Shown piece after piece: positions 1 through 11,661 of a stretch of DNA of 64,000 nt. A program made the position numbers and the translations under genes. Source of the DNA: Linaria vulgaris (lineage: Eukaryota; Streptophyta; Magnoliopsida; Lamiales; Plantaginaceae); assembly GCA_948329865.1 (NCBI GenBank), contig OX415249.1, forward strand, positions 84,476,587 to 84,540,586, written 5' to 3'. The stretch's first letter is position 1, and each line of letters opens with the position of its first letter. The notes below the pieces were generated by a model. The model saw only the letters and a list, made by a program, of their open reading frames with translations. It searched no databases and was not told where the DNA came from.

Positions 1-731
1 TCTCTTGTAATGGTATTATTTTGGAATGAAACATTTCTTACTTGGAACAAAACTTTTTCTTTTCCGTGTTTATAATCACACAACTCTTCCGCATATTATG
101 ACTACTTAGTTTCTTTCCTTTTATTGTAGAATTTTTTAAGATTGAGTTTACAGAAATGAGAGAGCGTCTCACTCTTACTGGCCAAGTAACTTTTTTAGCA
201 TAGCGTGTCCATTTGCAGTGCAATTTTGGGGGAATATACTTTCCTAAATAGGAGTATCCCCTGGCACGCCTTCGTAGCCTATTATAGTATACTTTGGGCA
301 GCTCAATCGTAATTCTATCTTCGAGGAAAGAGTCGTAAGTAGGCGTCGATGCTTAGAGTATGGCGAATATTTTCACGTCCTTTCAAAGAATCATTCCTAG
401 TAGATTTGTTCATACCTTTCTCTTTTACTTATTTAGACTTTCGGAAAGCCTTCGATGAGAGGGTATAAGTGAGGTTTCCTAGAGTGACTGCTCTCGGAAA
501 TACTTACCTGGGTTCCTGGGCTCTGTCCTTTTCTTTTCCCAAGTATTTAAAATTATAAAATCTTATGATTTCTTTACGAAGATACTATAATCTAATCCCT
601 AATATAACAAGTGAAAGAAGGATACTTATCTTTGGTGCGTAACTGTGTTATTACTGTAGCACCCGCTTCTCCTTCGAATTTGGATGTTCCTGGAGACAAA
701 TCTTGTGGAGTTCCCACAGACGGCGCCATTT
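1..731 (-). mobile_element. Leader region of a Tat-like LTR element, cut by window edge
   Basis: This stretch aligns by eye with 41560-42366 of the better preserved element at 37008-43515. For example, the block around 229-270 matches 41761-41806. It runs from the primer-binding site at its right end towards an internal region left of the window, so the element is read on the minus strand. No reading frame here looks like a protein, and gag or pol motifs are not visible. Its other LTR and any antisense ORF would lie before position 1. Confidence 0.75.
712..729 (-). other. Primer-binding site of the LTR element
   Basis: Read on the minus strand this begins TGGCGCCGTCTGTGGGA, immediately inside the LTR end at 732. 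A TGG-initiated site 2-3 bases after a 5' LTR is the standard position of a tRNA primer-binding site. This sets the element's orientation as minus. The matching tRNA is not assigned here. Confidence 0.75.
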
Positions 732-1726
732 TGTTAACGGGTTTAGACTTATTCCCTATTAACTGAATTATTTATTAGGGTTGGAACGCCTTTGCCCGTG
801 GTTCAAAAGCTAAATACTATGTTAATGAGAAGGAAAAATGGACAAGAACCTTCCTTCCTTTTATTGACTATACTTCATTCTCTCTTCCGAGTGGATTTTC
901 TTATATTTCCGAGTCTTTTTCACGAGTTGGTCCTCTTTTCTCCTATTGATATCTCCCTTTATATAGGTTTCGATAGGGGCAGGTGTCATTGTGAATGTGT
1001 TTACAGGTGTCGTTATGCATGTGGTTATGTTTACACGTGTTACAATGCTTATTCAACCAATAAGATAACGTGTTCACTTTGAGTGCTGACTGTATCTTTT
1101 CTTCTTCCGAGGGCTTTGGTCTTCTTTGTGATACGGGGTAGATTGCTTTCTTTGCTGTCTCTAATGGTGACTTCGAGGGCCGAGTTGGAGTATTCCCTTA
1201 ATGATAGTGCTTTTCCGAGAGATGTGTATTCTAGAGTAAGTGTTTCAAGATTTTTTCCGAGAGGGTGTGGGTGAGTTGATCTCCGAGAGGTTTTGAGCTA
1301 TCGTGAGTAGGTGTTCTTCTTTCTCCGAGTGTCCAGAGAGGTTTGTTGAGTTATTTGTAAAGTTCTGACTTTTAGTCTGATCGTCGAGAGTAGTGTTCCG
1401 AGAGCTTTCGTGTTTGGAATGTATAGTCAAGGAAGGATTTTTGCCAAGGTTCTGGGACTGTTGTCCGTTGGCTCATTCTTTCCGAGAGCTTAATTTTCTT
1501 GAAAAGTAGTATGAGTTCCGAGAGCTTTCGTATTTGAGACTGCCTTGGTTTCGTATTCCTCATGTTGGCTTTTACTCCAGTAGTTTGTTGTGTGGGAGAT
1601 GTGCTCCAAGAGGTGTGATACCTGTATCGCGGAAGTAGGTCGCATAATCATATAATAATATATTTGGTAATTCCAGTAATTGACTTATTGTTTATTTTAA
1701 GCAGGTGAATTATCATCTTGTTAACA
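732..1726 (-). repeat. 5' LTR of Tat-like element (first copy)
   Basis: The repeat begins TGTTAACG and ends TTGTTAACA, giving the short inverted termini expected of an LTR. It aligns along most of its length with the LTRs at 37008-38153 and 42367-43515, but is about 150 bp shorter through internal deletions. On the minus strand a TATATAAAG box lies near 955-965, placing U3 to the right and R/U5 to the left, in agreement with the primer-binding site at 712-729. It contains many scattered CCGAG motifs, as do its relatives. Confidence 0.8.
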
Positions 1727-1785
1727 GCGTTCCAACCCAAATAAATAATTCAGTTAATTAAGTTATAATTCCAAACTTGTTAACA
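1719..1785. repeat. Inverted stub of the same LTR end
   Basis: Directly after the LTR terminus comes about 59 bp that is the reverse complement of the first 59 bases of this LTR family, ending again in TTGTTAACA at 1785. A full LTR is therefore abutted tail-to-tail by the tip of another in opposite orientation. No other part of a second element is visible to the right. Confidence 0.75.
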
Positions 1786-1848
1786 CTTATGCAGCTAGAT
1801 TAAGGAATTGTCTAATATACATGAGGGGCACAACCCCCACTCACATAG

Positions 1849-1901
1849 AGGTGTGTCCCCCTCGCGATGAGACCCACCTCTTTGTGAGGGGGGACACACC
1901 T
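1849..1901. repeat. GC-rich hairpin
   Basis: A 15-bp arm AGGTGTGTCCCCCTC (1849-1863) pairs with 1886-1901, with a single extra G in the right arm and a 22-nt loop. It lies in otherwise AT-rich DNA. It may be the core of a small palindromic repeat; no gene is attached to it. Confidence 0.6.
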
Positions 1902-2035
1902 AGATTAAGACCAAATTAGTGTTTTTAATAGGATAGACTTATTAGCCAGAAAGAAAACTAAGTACTTGCTAAAAGTCTGATTAAATTATTTACAACTTAC
2001 TGGCAAAAAATGATGCAAGAGATGGCATCATGCAG

Positions 2036-2215
2036 GATATCTTGGTCTTTGCACCAAGATATTAGATGGTGCAAAGACCAAGATATCTTATTAGAACTAT
2101 GTAAAGACCAAGAGGTCTTTTATTAGATGGTGCAAAGACAAAGATATTTTATTAGAAGTCCTAATATGTTCGTTTTATTAGAAGTGGTGCAAAGACCAAG
2201 ATATTTTGATTTTAC
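2036..2215. repeat. Perfect 20-bp inverted repeat plus degenerate direct repeats
   Basis: Positions 2036-2055 and 2068-2087 are perfect reverse complements around a 12-nt loop. The right arm motif GGTGCAAAGACCAAGATAT then recurs, less perfectly, near 2130-2150 and 2185-2205, each copy preceded by a TTATTAGA-type spacer. The array is AT-rich and non-coding. The origin is unknown. Confidence 0.7.
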
Positions 2216-2829
2216 ATATCACTGTAAAGTGTAAAGAGCTTTTCTAGAAAACAATTTTTTTTTGTTTTCTTTTGCCTTATTTTTCTATTTAAAAAGATGT
2301 AAACACTGAGCCACACACACATTATCTTGCAACTTTTTGTCTACTATAATTGATAATTAGATAATGCGATAAAACATCTCATTTTACTTACATGAGCTAT
2401 ACAATATATATGAGACAAGAAAAGCGAATCTGACGGAATCTTGCACCCAAACAGATCCAGTCATGGACCATTATGTACATGCATTATTGTTCCTAAGAGG
2501 AAAATAACTTAATTGAATTTTTGTCTCGAAGGGCTTTAGTATTATCATGATTCGTATGGAGTAAATATAAATATAAATATTTTTATGTAAACCCTTTAAT
2601 ATAAGTGGAAACGTGGGGTTTTGACAATTTTGGTCCTTTAAAATACACCTTATCAAACTTAATCTCTTAAAGAAAAACTGCTCAATTTTAGTCATTTAAA
2701 GATACAACATGCTCAATTTCAATCATCTCACCAATTAATTTAAATTTTGGTCGGAATACGTCATGTGCACAACACATAACTATCAAGTGTCTACTTTTGG
2801 AGCACGCACGTGTGAATTCACACATATGT
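2216..2829. other. AT-rich intergenic stretch, nothing recognised
   Basis: Homopolymer-rich, low-GC DNA without a plausible coding frame, tRNA or element terminus that I can see. Confidence 0.5.
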
Positions 2830-4380
2830 AACAATATTTGGATACAAATTTAGCCTTTTTTTAAAATTTCTAACCCATTTTTTATCTTGTTTCTTAAATA
2901 ATAAAAATGAAAATTAACCACATTAACTTCCCCACCCCCACAAAATCAGATAGACCGTGGGTTGTTCCTCTTTAGTAATTAAAACTATGTAACATAGACA
3001 TAACCAATGAGTTAATATACTATCAACTTTTTTTCATCATTAATATATGCAAATTGGTTTAGATCGGATTAACAATAAAGTTGTTCTGTAAATAAGTGCG
3101 TATTAGGAGAACCTGCGCTTTTGTTAAATTCTAAGTGCCAAGTGTTGTGGAGCCCACACCCATGCCTACAAAATGGGGTTGTGGACACTAACATTAATGT
3201 TAGGTCAGAAATTTCCGGTTTTAAGTATGCATATCACAGTCGGGTTGTGAGGCTAGCAGAATTGTAACTTTATTTAAAATAAATTAGTAATTATATTAAA
3301 AATGTTGATGAATTTCATTGAGGTCGCCATGATATTGAAATAAATGATTTGCTAAAAAAACATCATAAAATTTAGTACATGTATCAATTCCACCTTATAA
3401 TATTTGAGCACTATTTGTATTGAATTGTTGAAGCTGTTAAATCACCATTAGCAAACTAAAAGCAAGTTTCATTGTCAAGACAAGAGGAAAACAAGTTGGA
3501 TGACGGACTTAAATCCCTCAAAGATAAATCAAAGCTTAGGAGAATATTCACATGTATAACTTATCTTAAATTTTGTATTGCACATTTACACTTCAAAGTT
3601 CAAACATTCTTTCAACAACCTTTGCACATTGTTGCTCACGCGTAAGGAACAATATTTGGATAAAAATTTAGCCCTTTTTTAAAATTTCTAACCCATTTTT
3701 TATTTTATTTCTTAAATAATAATAAAAAAAGAATTAACCACATTAATTCCCCAACCCCACCAAAATTTTAAAAACAGTATGAGATAGACCATGGGTTGTT
3801 CCTCTTTAGTAATTAAAAATATGTAACACAGACATAACCAATGAGTTAATATACTATCAACTTTTTTTCATCATCATTAATATATGCAAACAGGTTTAGG
3901 TCGGATTAATAATAAATTTATTCTGTAAATAAGTGCATACTAGGACAACCTCTGAGCTTTTGTTAAATTCTAAGTGCCACATATAACCGATTCTAAGTCT
4001 GTATATCTGAGTCGGACTGTGAGGCTAGCAGAATTGTAAAAATAATGACTTTATTTGAGATAAATTGTAATTATACTAGAAACGTAGATGAATTTCATTG
4101 AGGTTGCCACGATATTGAAATGCATAAAATTTAGTACACGTATCATCCACCCTATATTATTTGAGCACTATTTATATTGAATGGTTGAAGCTTTTAAATC
4201 ACCATTAGCAAACTAAAAGCAAGTTTCATTGTTAAGACAAGAGGAAAGCAAGTTGGATGACGGACTAAAATCCCTCAAAAAGGATAAATTAAAGTTTAGG
4301 AGAATATTCAAAGGTATCACTTATCTTAAATTTTGTATTGCACATTTGCACTTCAAAGTTCAAACATTCTTTCAACAACC
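2830..4380. repeat. Tandem direct duplication of about 0.8 kb
   Basis: The block 2830-3620 is repeated at 3648-4380. Both copies start AACAATATTTGGATA and end in TTCAACAACC, with matching order throughout. The second copy lacks an internal piece of roughly 60-90 bp around 3135-3225 of the first. Neither copy contains a convincing coding frame. It lies about 1.1 kb upstream of the protease TATA box, so it could affect the promoter only at a distance. Confidence 0.8.
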
Positions 4381-5442
4381 TAGTTACTTATTTATTTAAA
4401 AGCAAGGACATGTATCCAATATATACAAGCTGTGAAACTACAACTACTGCAAATTGAAATAACTTTTGAGCTGGTATAACAAACTAAATAAGTTAGGGGA
4501 GGAAAAGATAAAGCTGAATAAAATAAAGCAAAGATTATACAAAAATGAATAACAACCCAATCATAGCAATCAGTTTCATTTTCCACGTAATCACCTGCGT
4601 CACATTATTATATTAATTAAAACCTCAAGCTCCCCAATCCCATACGTTATCCCAAAGATTCCGTTAGGTTCCCATACTGCACCGGGACAAATTTAAGTCA
4701 ATCAGATCAACCCACCTCACGACATGCTGGTCCCACAAACAAATATCTCATAACAAATAGTCCATACATTGGTCCCACACACAAACGGCTGATAAGATTA
4801 ATATAGCGTTAATTGCAAAGTATATCCTTGTATTACTGCTAAATGATAAACTCCTATGTGTTATTTTTATTAGCGAATACTCTTTTGTGAATTTGGGAAG
4901 TAGCAAAAATAAAGAATTTCATATTTAAGTTAATTTTACAGACAATAAATGATTTTTGTTATTGGAATTTTGTAGATTGAACAAACATTCTTTCAACCTT
5001 ATAGGATTTCTTATCATTATGTAACTTTTTTTGAGAATCATTTAAGAGCTTATTCAAATTCATCGGCATTCTATTTCATTAACCGAACATATATTCATTC
5101 GACTAAAGCTGATAAACGCTCTTATAAATTTTGAAACTACTTTGGGAGTTATTGAAAAGTTTCTTCAAATTAATCATCGCAATACTCTAATATTTATATA
5201 TTTAGAAAGTAATGTATTCTTCTAATCTGTATATATAGTTTAGTTTGAAAATCATTAATCATTTATACATCCCTTTAAACTCTGTCTATTGACGGCCATT
5301 GCCATTATTTTAACATCACAGGCTTTTCTTGTTAATTAAAATAATATAAAGGGTTATTTCCTAATTAACAATAACACAGGGGTAGTTTGCGCAAATTACT
5401 CGATTAAAATATATAAGAATCCCCTGCTACTCCACTGATCAC
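4381..5442. other. Intergenic region upstream of the protease gene
   Basis: AT-rich, non-coding sequence that should contain the protease promoter. I see no transposon termini. Short open frames here are not supported by any motif. Confidence 0.5.
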
Positions 5443-5449
5443 TCTATAT
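5443..5449 (+). promoter_or_regulatory. TATA box of the aleurain-like gene
   Basis: CTATATA lies 62 bp before the start codon at 5511. A start site about 30 bp downstream would give a short CT- and A-rich 5' leader, typical of plant genes. Confidence 0.65.
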
Positions 5450-5510
5450 ACACTCAACAGTCGCATCCTCTTCTCTTCACAAAAAAAAAGGAAAAAGGAA
5501 AAATAAAATC

Positions 5511-8500
5511 ATGTCTCGTACTCTTCTGCTGCTACTCGGAGTTCTGATCGCCTGTTCCGCCGCCGCACACGGCGTATCGGAGATTTTCTCCGACGAGAAT
5601 CCGATCAGACAGGTAGTCGACGGTTTGCACGAGCTCGAATCGTCGATTGTCAAAGTCGTCGGAGATTCGAGACGCGCGCTTTCTTTCGCGCGTTTTGCTC
5701 ACAGGTGCAACTGATTCAGATCTAGTTTTTTTTTTTTTTAAGCGTATGAGTTGTGGTTTGACTTTTGAGATTTGACTTTACTGATGAGTGATGAATTTTT
5801 GGTGTGAGTAGGTACGGGAAGAGGTACGAGAGTGCGGAGGAGATATTGAGGAGATTCGAGATCTTCACCGAGAATTTGAGGACGATTAGATCGCATAACA
5901 GGAAGGGGCTCTCGTATACTATGGGAATTAATGGTAATTTCATCGTTTCGCTCTTTTATTGTTTTTACGACAACAACAACCAAGTATGTAATCCTAATTT
6001 AGTGAGGTAGACTATATGAACTAAGAGTGAATCAAGTCAAAGGCGAAAGCACGAATCCATTTGTCCCGGTATTCTCTAAGTTTCATGTCGTTCTGTTTGA
6101 CCTTCATCCACGTTTTCTTTGGTCTTCTCTTAGTTAAGAACAAAGACATGATTGGGTCTTTAAAGTAAATTTCAATGTTATCTTGTTGTTTCCATGATTG
6201 AATTTGTAGATTGCAATAGCTTAGGGTAGCTGGATATAGCCGCGGAAGCAATTTTTTGATAATGTTAAATTCTAATGAAGCGAGTACATTTTAAAGAATA
6301 AGAGAGACAACTGATATCTATTTCATATAGTTTCAAATTAGTAATGTTTTCTTCTGCACTTATTTAATGTATAACCTTTTTTATTTCAAAATCCCAACCA
6401 GCATTTGTGTATGTTCTTTTATTGATTGTCTTGAATTCAACTGTTATATTAATAAATCTGAATGAAGTGTTGATTAGAGACGAAGTTTTGTATGGCTTCA
6501 GTATATCTGCAATGTATTTAAAGTATTCCGAACAAAAATTAAATTAAATTAAAAGCTAAATGTGTAATCACTTTATGATGATACTATACCAGTTGATCTA
6601 GGTGATATAATTGAGTGGATCTGTCTATGATCGAGATAAAAAAAATTTACACTACGTACAAGTATCCTAAATCCAGTTACAAAAACTCTACCTATAAGTT
6701 ATGTAGCTTTTTAACTTATCATTTATATTTTAGTTCATTTTTGACAATGTTGATGCTGATAAAACAGCCTTTGCTGACATGAGTTGGGAGGAGTTCCGCC
6801 AGCACCGATTGGGAGCTGCTCAAAACTGCTCTGCTACCACAAGGGGAAATCACAAGCTCACTGATGCCACTCTTCCAGAATCGGTAATTCTTACTAGTTT
6901 ATATGTTGATTTATCCTGTTACTTGACTGTTTCGATTGTTTTTGAGTTATCACTCGAGCAACAAATTTTATGGTTGTTTAGATTACAAATTGCTCCTTCT
7001 AAGAACGTCTTCCACCCATGCTCAGTCCATTTGGTGTTGCACTGTATATAATTTTTATTAGGAACTTGTTAATTACTACCAAGGTAACTAGTCCAGTTCG
7101 GCTATAATGTAATTGATTCCTTGTCAACCAGATCAGCTCACTCAGTGATATATAACTCTGTGATAATGGGATTTTCTAAGCTCTAAGATTATGACTAATC
7201 AAACTATAATATTTTTTAATAGCAGTATTTGACTCTTTTTGGGATAATTGCAGAAAGACTGGAGGGAAGCTGGCATAGTTAGCCCCATTAAGGACCAAGG
7301 TCATTGTGGATCTTGTTGGACATTCAGGTTAGCACAAGCTTCGACTATGCGACAAAATCCTAATAACTCGTTTTGGTTTACATTCATTGACTCTAAATTG
7401 TGAGAAGTAACATGACACATGTAATACATAATATTTACAGCACGACTGGAGCTCTTGAAGCAGCTTATAAACAAGCATTCGGCAAGGATATTTCTCTGTC
7501 GGAGCAGCAACTTGTCGACTGCGCTGGAGCATTTAACAACTTTGGCTGCAACGGTGGACTGCCTTCTCAAGCCTTTGAATACATCAAATACAACGGTGGG
7601 CTAGACAAGGAGACTGCATATCCGTACACTGGAAAGGGTGGTGCTTGCAAATATTCATCCGAAAATGTTGGTGTCCAAGTATTGAACTCTGTCAATATCA
7701 CCGAGGTGAGACACTTAAAAATGTTTCTCTCGAATTTCAGAATGAAACTACTATTTACTTTGTAATCTTTGTTCAACTTGATGTATGATTCATGCTTGAA
7801 TTTCATGTTTATTATTGCACAAGATGATTCTAAGTTTTTTTTTTCTTGACACTGGCGTGGACTCATAGGGTGCTGAAGATGAACTCAAGCATGCTGTGGC
7901 ATTGACTCGGCCTGTAAGTGTGGCTTTTGAAGTTGTTAGCGGATTTAAGCTATACAAGAGTGGTGTTTATACCAACGACACGTGCGGAAGCTCTCCAATG
8001 GTAAATTCTTTGGATCCATATCCCTACTATTGTATTCTGGGAATCATTGTGATAAACTTCCTCGAGTTTGCTGCCATTTTTACAGGATGTGAACCATGCT
8101 GTTCTGGCTGTTGGCTACGGAGTTGAAAACGGTACTCCGTATTGGCTCATTAAGAACTCGTGGGGACCCGAATGGGGCGACAACGGGTACTTCAAAATGG
8201 AGATGGGCAAGAACATGTGTGGTAAGTCCTTTTCTTGGTTATATGTTATGCTTGGTGATTATTTACAATTATATAATTATCAATCATCAATAGATGAGAT
8301 CTAATATGGCGAGCTCATGAAGATGTCCTTAGGTTATACTTTTTCGTCATTCGCTTATTAAAAAGTATCACGTGTTAGGCGTAATAGAAAAACTACAGCC
8401 TCGAGTGAGGGAAAGTCCAGTACATTCATAATCACATTTCATATAATCATTTTGGCAAAACTCATGGTTTAAATTTTATTGCAGGTGTTGCAACATGTGC

Positions 8501-8522
8501 ATCATATCCTGTAGTTGCTTAG
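5511..8522 (+). CDS. Aleurain-like vacuolar cysteine protease (papain family, C1A), eight exons
   Basis: Secreted-pathway papain-type protease expected to act in the vacuole. Exons by GT..AG borders: 5511-5704, 5812-5933, 6768-6883, 7254-7327, 7441-7705, 7869-8000, 8086-8221, 8485-8522; they join in frame to 358 aa, the usual aleurain length. Residues 1-19 form a hydrophobic signal peptide. NPIR at 30-33 is the known vacuolar sorting motif of aleurains. The propeptide carries a full ERFNIN pattern (E75, R79, F83, N86, I90, N94). The mature domain has oxyanion Gln159, catalytic Cys165 in CGSCW, His305 in VNHAV and Asn325 in KNSWG, plus GCNGG typical of the fold. A sequon lies at N254 (NIT). 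Exon 3 reads AFAD where relatives mostly have QFAD or EFAD; this depends on the acceptor chosen at 6768. No damage is visible, so the gene is probably functional. Confidence 0.95.
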
Positions 8523-8686
8523 GTTTTATTGAAGAAAGATGAAGATTATGCCCAAGAATTACGTACAAGCTTCAGATGCAGTGATTCTCGAAGATTACCT
8601 ACGAGTGTCGTATTGTGCAGAAGTGGTAATTATTGTACAAATTAAATATGATTATGAAAAAACGAGACCTGCGATTGAAGATCTTA

Positions 8687-8692
8687 AATAAA
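8687..8692 (+). terminator. Possible polyadenylation signal of the protease gene
   Basis: AATAAA about 165 bp after the stop codon, within an A-rich 3' region. Plant signals are loose, so this is only a candidate. Confidence 0.5.
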
Positions 8693-8889
8693 ACTTAAAG
8701 AAACGGTCTGTAAATTAGTTATTGATGCACGATGGGGATATCTTCCCATGTAGAAATATATTGTTCTGTACTTCATTTATATAAGTTCTCAGCAAGTTAC
8801 TAGTACATCATCTTATCATTTGTACAAGTTCTCAAGTTACCTGGTACATCTTATCTGAAGCTTTTTGTTCTATTAAAAGCATGAATCAG

Positions 8890-9465
8890 AGATACTCAAA
8901 AGTATCGATATTTTTTTTCTTTACTTTGAACTCTACAAAAATATTGAAACCATATAATGGTACTATAATATAAGGTTTCGGCCTTCGAACCTTCGCCAAT
9001 GTAATTCCCTTGGACGAAGTAGCACACCGTATATAGAAGAGAGATGATGTTGATAAGATAGGCCTCAAAGAACTTATCATGTTTTGAGGATAAACTTGAC
9101 ACATGTGCGCCCCTACGATAATTCGACACGCACCTCTTGACACGAGCCATGTGTCGACACTCCCCGCAGCCACGATGAGCAAATATGCACCAAGCAACAT
9201 AGTGACCCATCTCCACGGTAACCTGGCAGGCCCCTATTCGACGGATCTCAGGGGAACGAGCAGCTTCTTTCCTCCTATAAAAGGGCCACCCGAAGCCTGT
9301 AAGAGGGGGGAACCCTGAAAAGAAAAAACCCTCGTAAACTCTCAGAATGTACAACCCCCTCTGTTCTATATACATAGTTGCTTTCAATTCTAGTAGGCTC
9401 AGGGTTTTTGACCCTTGTATTATTTCCCCATTTTTTTGAACAAGCACCCAGGAGGATACTATCAT
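8890..9465 (+). repeat. LTR-like region of a plus-strand Tat-like element
   Basis: A GC-richer block appears abruptly after the protease 3' end. It has a plus-strand TATA box (TATAAAAG, 9276-9283), a following GGGGGAACCC/AAAAAACCCTC region, and then a primer-binding-site-like sequence (variants of TGGCGCCGTCTGTGGG) near 9466 and again near 9631. This order matches, in opposite orientation, the LTR at 51232-51659. The left LTR border is not resolved. A 190-codon minus-strand open frame across it is incidental. Confidence 0.55.
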
Positions 9466-9749
9466 CAAATGACGTCGTTTATGGGAAACTCCTCCAACTC
9501 ACTGAGAAAAAGTCTTTGGGAACAAAAGAAACACAGAAAATGGAAGCAAGAAGCACCGCGGCTAAGGTCACTCCCATCATAGTGGCTCCATTTTTTTGAA
9601 CAAGCACCCAGGAGGAATACTATCATCAAATGACGTCGTCTGTGGGAAACTCCCCCAACTCACTGAGAAAAAGTCTTTGGGAACAAAAGAAACACATAAA
9701 ATGGAAGCAAGAAGCACCGCGGCTAAGGTCACTCCCATCATAGTGGCTC
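9427..9749 (+). repeat. 161-bp tandem duplication containing the primer-binding site
   Basis: 9427-9587 is repeated almost exactly at 9588-9749, with one inserted A and a few substitutions. Both copies start CCATTTTTTTGAACAAGC and both include the site reading TGACGTCGT, then T-A/T-G-TGGGAAAC. The LTR end/primer-site junction is therefore present twice. Confidence 0.85.
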
Positions 9750-11661
9750 TATGTAGCCAGGAAATGAGATCCGGGACCCCTAGACGAAGGCGTCTATTCC
9801 CAACAAAATCTTTGCTATAAGTCACATTACCATCCCCTTTGCGCGCTCAGTCGAGCTCTAGCCAGCGCCCAACGCGTCAGCGAAGACCCCGGCGCATGTC
9901 CCTTTTCGGGGAACTTACTCTAGAACCGGTAGCATGGCACCTCCCTTGGAGAAAGACATGCTTCTTGCCACCCTCGCCCGCCAAGTCTGAGCGTGGAAAA
10001 AGCCCGAGGAAGGAAAAACCCCGGCACAAACCTTTATACATAGCGTTGGGTTAGCCCTCTGGCGACTAACCATCCGCTTCAAAGAAAGCCCACTTGCCTC
10101 CAATATTAGCAGAACACATCCCGTGACCCTTAAGGCAAAGAGAACCCACCTGGTGGCCCTATGGGAATAGGTAAAACTCCCAATGCAATCTCTGCCTAAG
10201 AATAATGAACGAGCCCATGGAGGTGTTGTCCTTTAGATTTAGCGGCAAGAAGGGCACTTGAGGCATCTAGCAATAAAAGGGAGGCACTTAGGACAAAGTG
10301 ACAATCTGAGGAAGAAGGAGTGCAAGAATAAAATGGGAACATGGGACGAAAAAGAATAGACCAGAGTGGTGAGAAAACGAGAGTCGACACGACGACGATG
10401 ACGATGTCAGATTTGCGATCGCACCAAAAACGCATGCCCTGGAACTAAAGCATGTACCCATCACTTGGCAAGCACGACGATAGCCAGGACATGATCAGAG
10501 TCTATAGAACCTCATGCGTTAGAATTCTTCTTTTCCTGTCTGGCTCACAAGTCCCTTGTTAAAACTCACGATCCGCCTCGTTGGGGAGGTTGCCCTGAAA
10601 CTCCACAGTCATATTTTATATACGCCCTAAAACCTTCCTACCATGGATTACTCCATTCAAAGTATAGGAAATCCTTCTGCCCAAGCGTACCAGCACCCAA
10701 ATGGGTTATCCCCTTGAATATCATCTCATTCGAATGAAGATTAATTCCATTTCACTCATCGCTCATGTCGAAGTTCGTGTGCGACCAACACCCTGCACAA
10801 TGCCCAACCATTCTTATAATTAACTAGTTATGGCGTAGCGGCGACCCATAACCACGACAGTCGAAGCCGCACCTTCCCTGAAGAGATCACCTCTCTAGAA
10901 TCGCCTATCCACCCTAAAGACACTAACGCCAATGACGGCTACGAAGAAGGAAAGGGCGCATAACCCCAATTTTGAGGTTATTACACCGTGTAACATTAAC
11001 AATCTCCTACTCAAAAACCAACCCCCGCAAAGCTTGGATGAATGCCCATGTAAAGATCGCTCTCAGTCCATATGGGGTTACCCTACGCTAGCAAACACTC
11101 ATGCTTGGGACAAAGAGAAAGAAGAACTGGAGCCGCTCCAAGTCTCCGGGGCAGAACTATGAACATCACAGGGCCAAAAGTGCTACTTGGTTGAGCCCGA
11201 AATCCATGCACAACTGTTGTCCTCGAAGTTCAATCGTTGGTTGTCATCCAAAAAAAAAAACAATTGTATAAGGAAGAAATCCCGGATGACCCCGCGAAGA
11301 AAGGCAAAAGAAAAAAAAGTGGTTTTCCCGTTCGTACGACGAGTGTAACACCGCTCTTGTCAAGAACCCATTTTAATGAGCGAGGGGCCCCAGACCAAGC
11401 AAGCACACTCAACACGAGCCCTAGCATAGGAGTACATGCTTTAGCAATACCTCTTACAATATCATCGAGGAACGAAACATGCTATGAGAGAAAGTAACTA
11501 AAAACATGTTGTCCATGCAAAGCCACCCTACATGTCGATTTCCAAAATCATATACATGATATAGCTGAGGGTTCATTACAAAACAAAATTCGACCGTGGT
11601 TTAGCCTTCCGTACGTTCAACAAAAGTCTATTTCTACAAATTCTACAAGTACAAAGGGTCT
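9750..11661 (+). mobile_element. Decayed internal region of the plus-strand Tat-like element
   Basis: Moderately GC-rich sequence with many short frames on both strands. It lies between the primer-binding site and the 3' end of the antisense ORF, the place occupied by leader, gag and pol in a complete element. I see no protease, reverse transcriptase, RNase H or integrase signatures. It is treated as non-coding retroelement debris. Confidence 0.5.

Noticed and set aside
8896..9468. 190-codon minus-strand open frame
   Set aside because: It covers the LTR-like block including its TATA box and has no family motifs; a chance frame in GC-richer repeat DNA.
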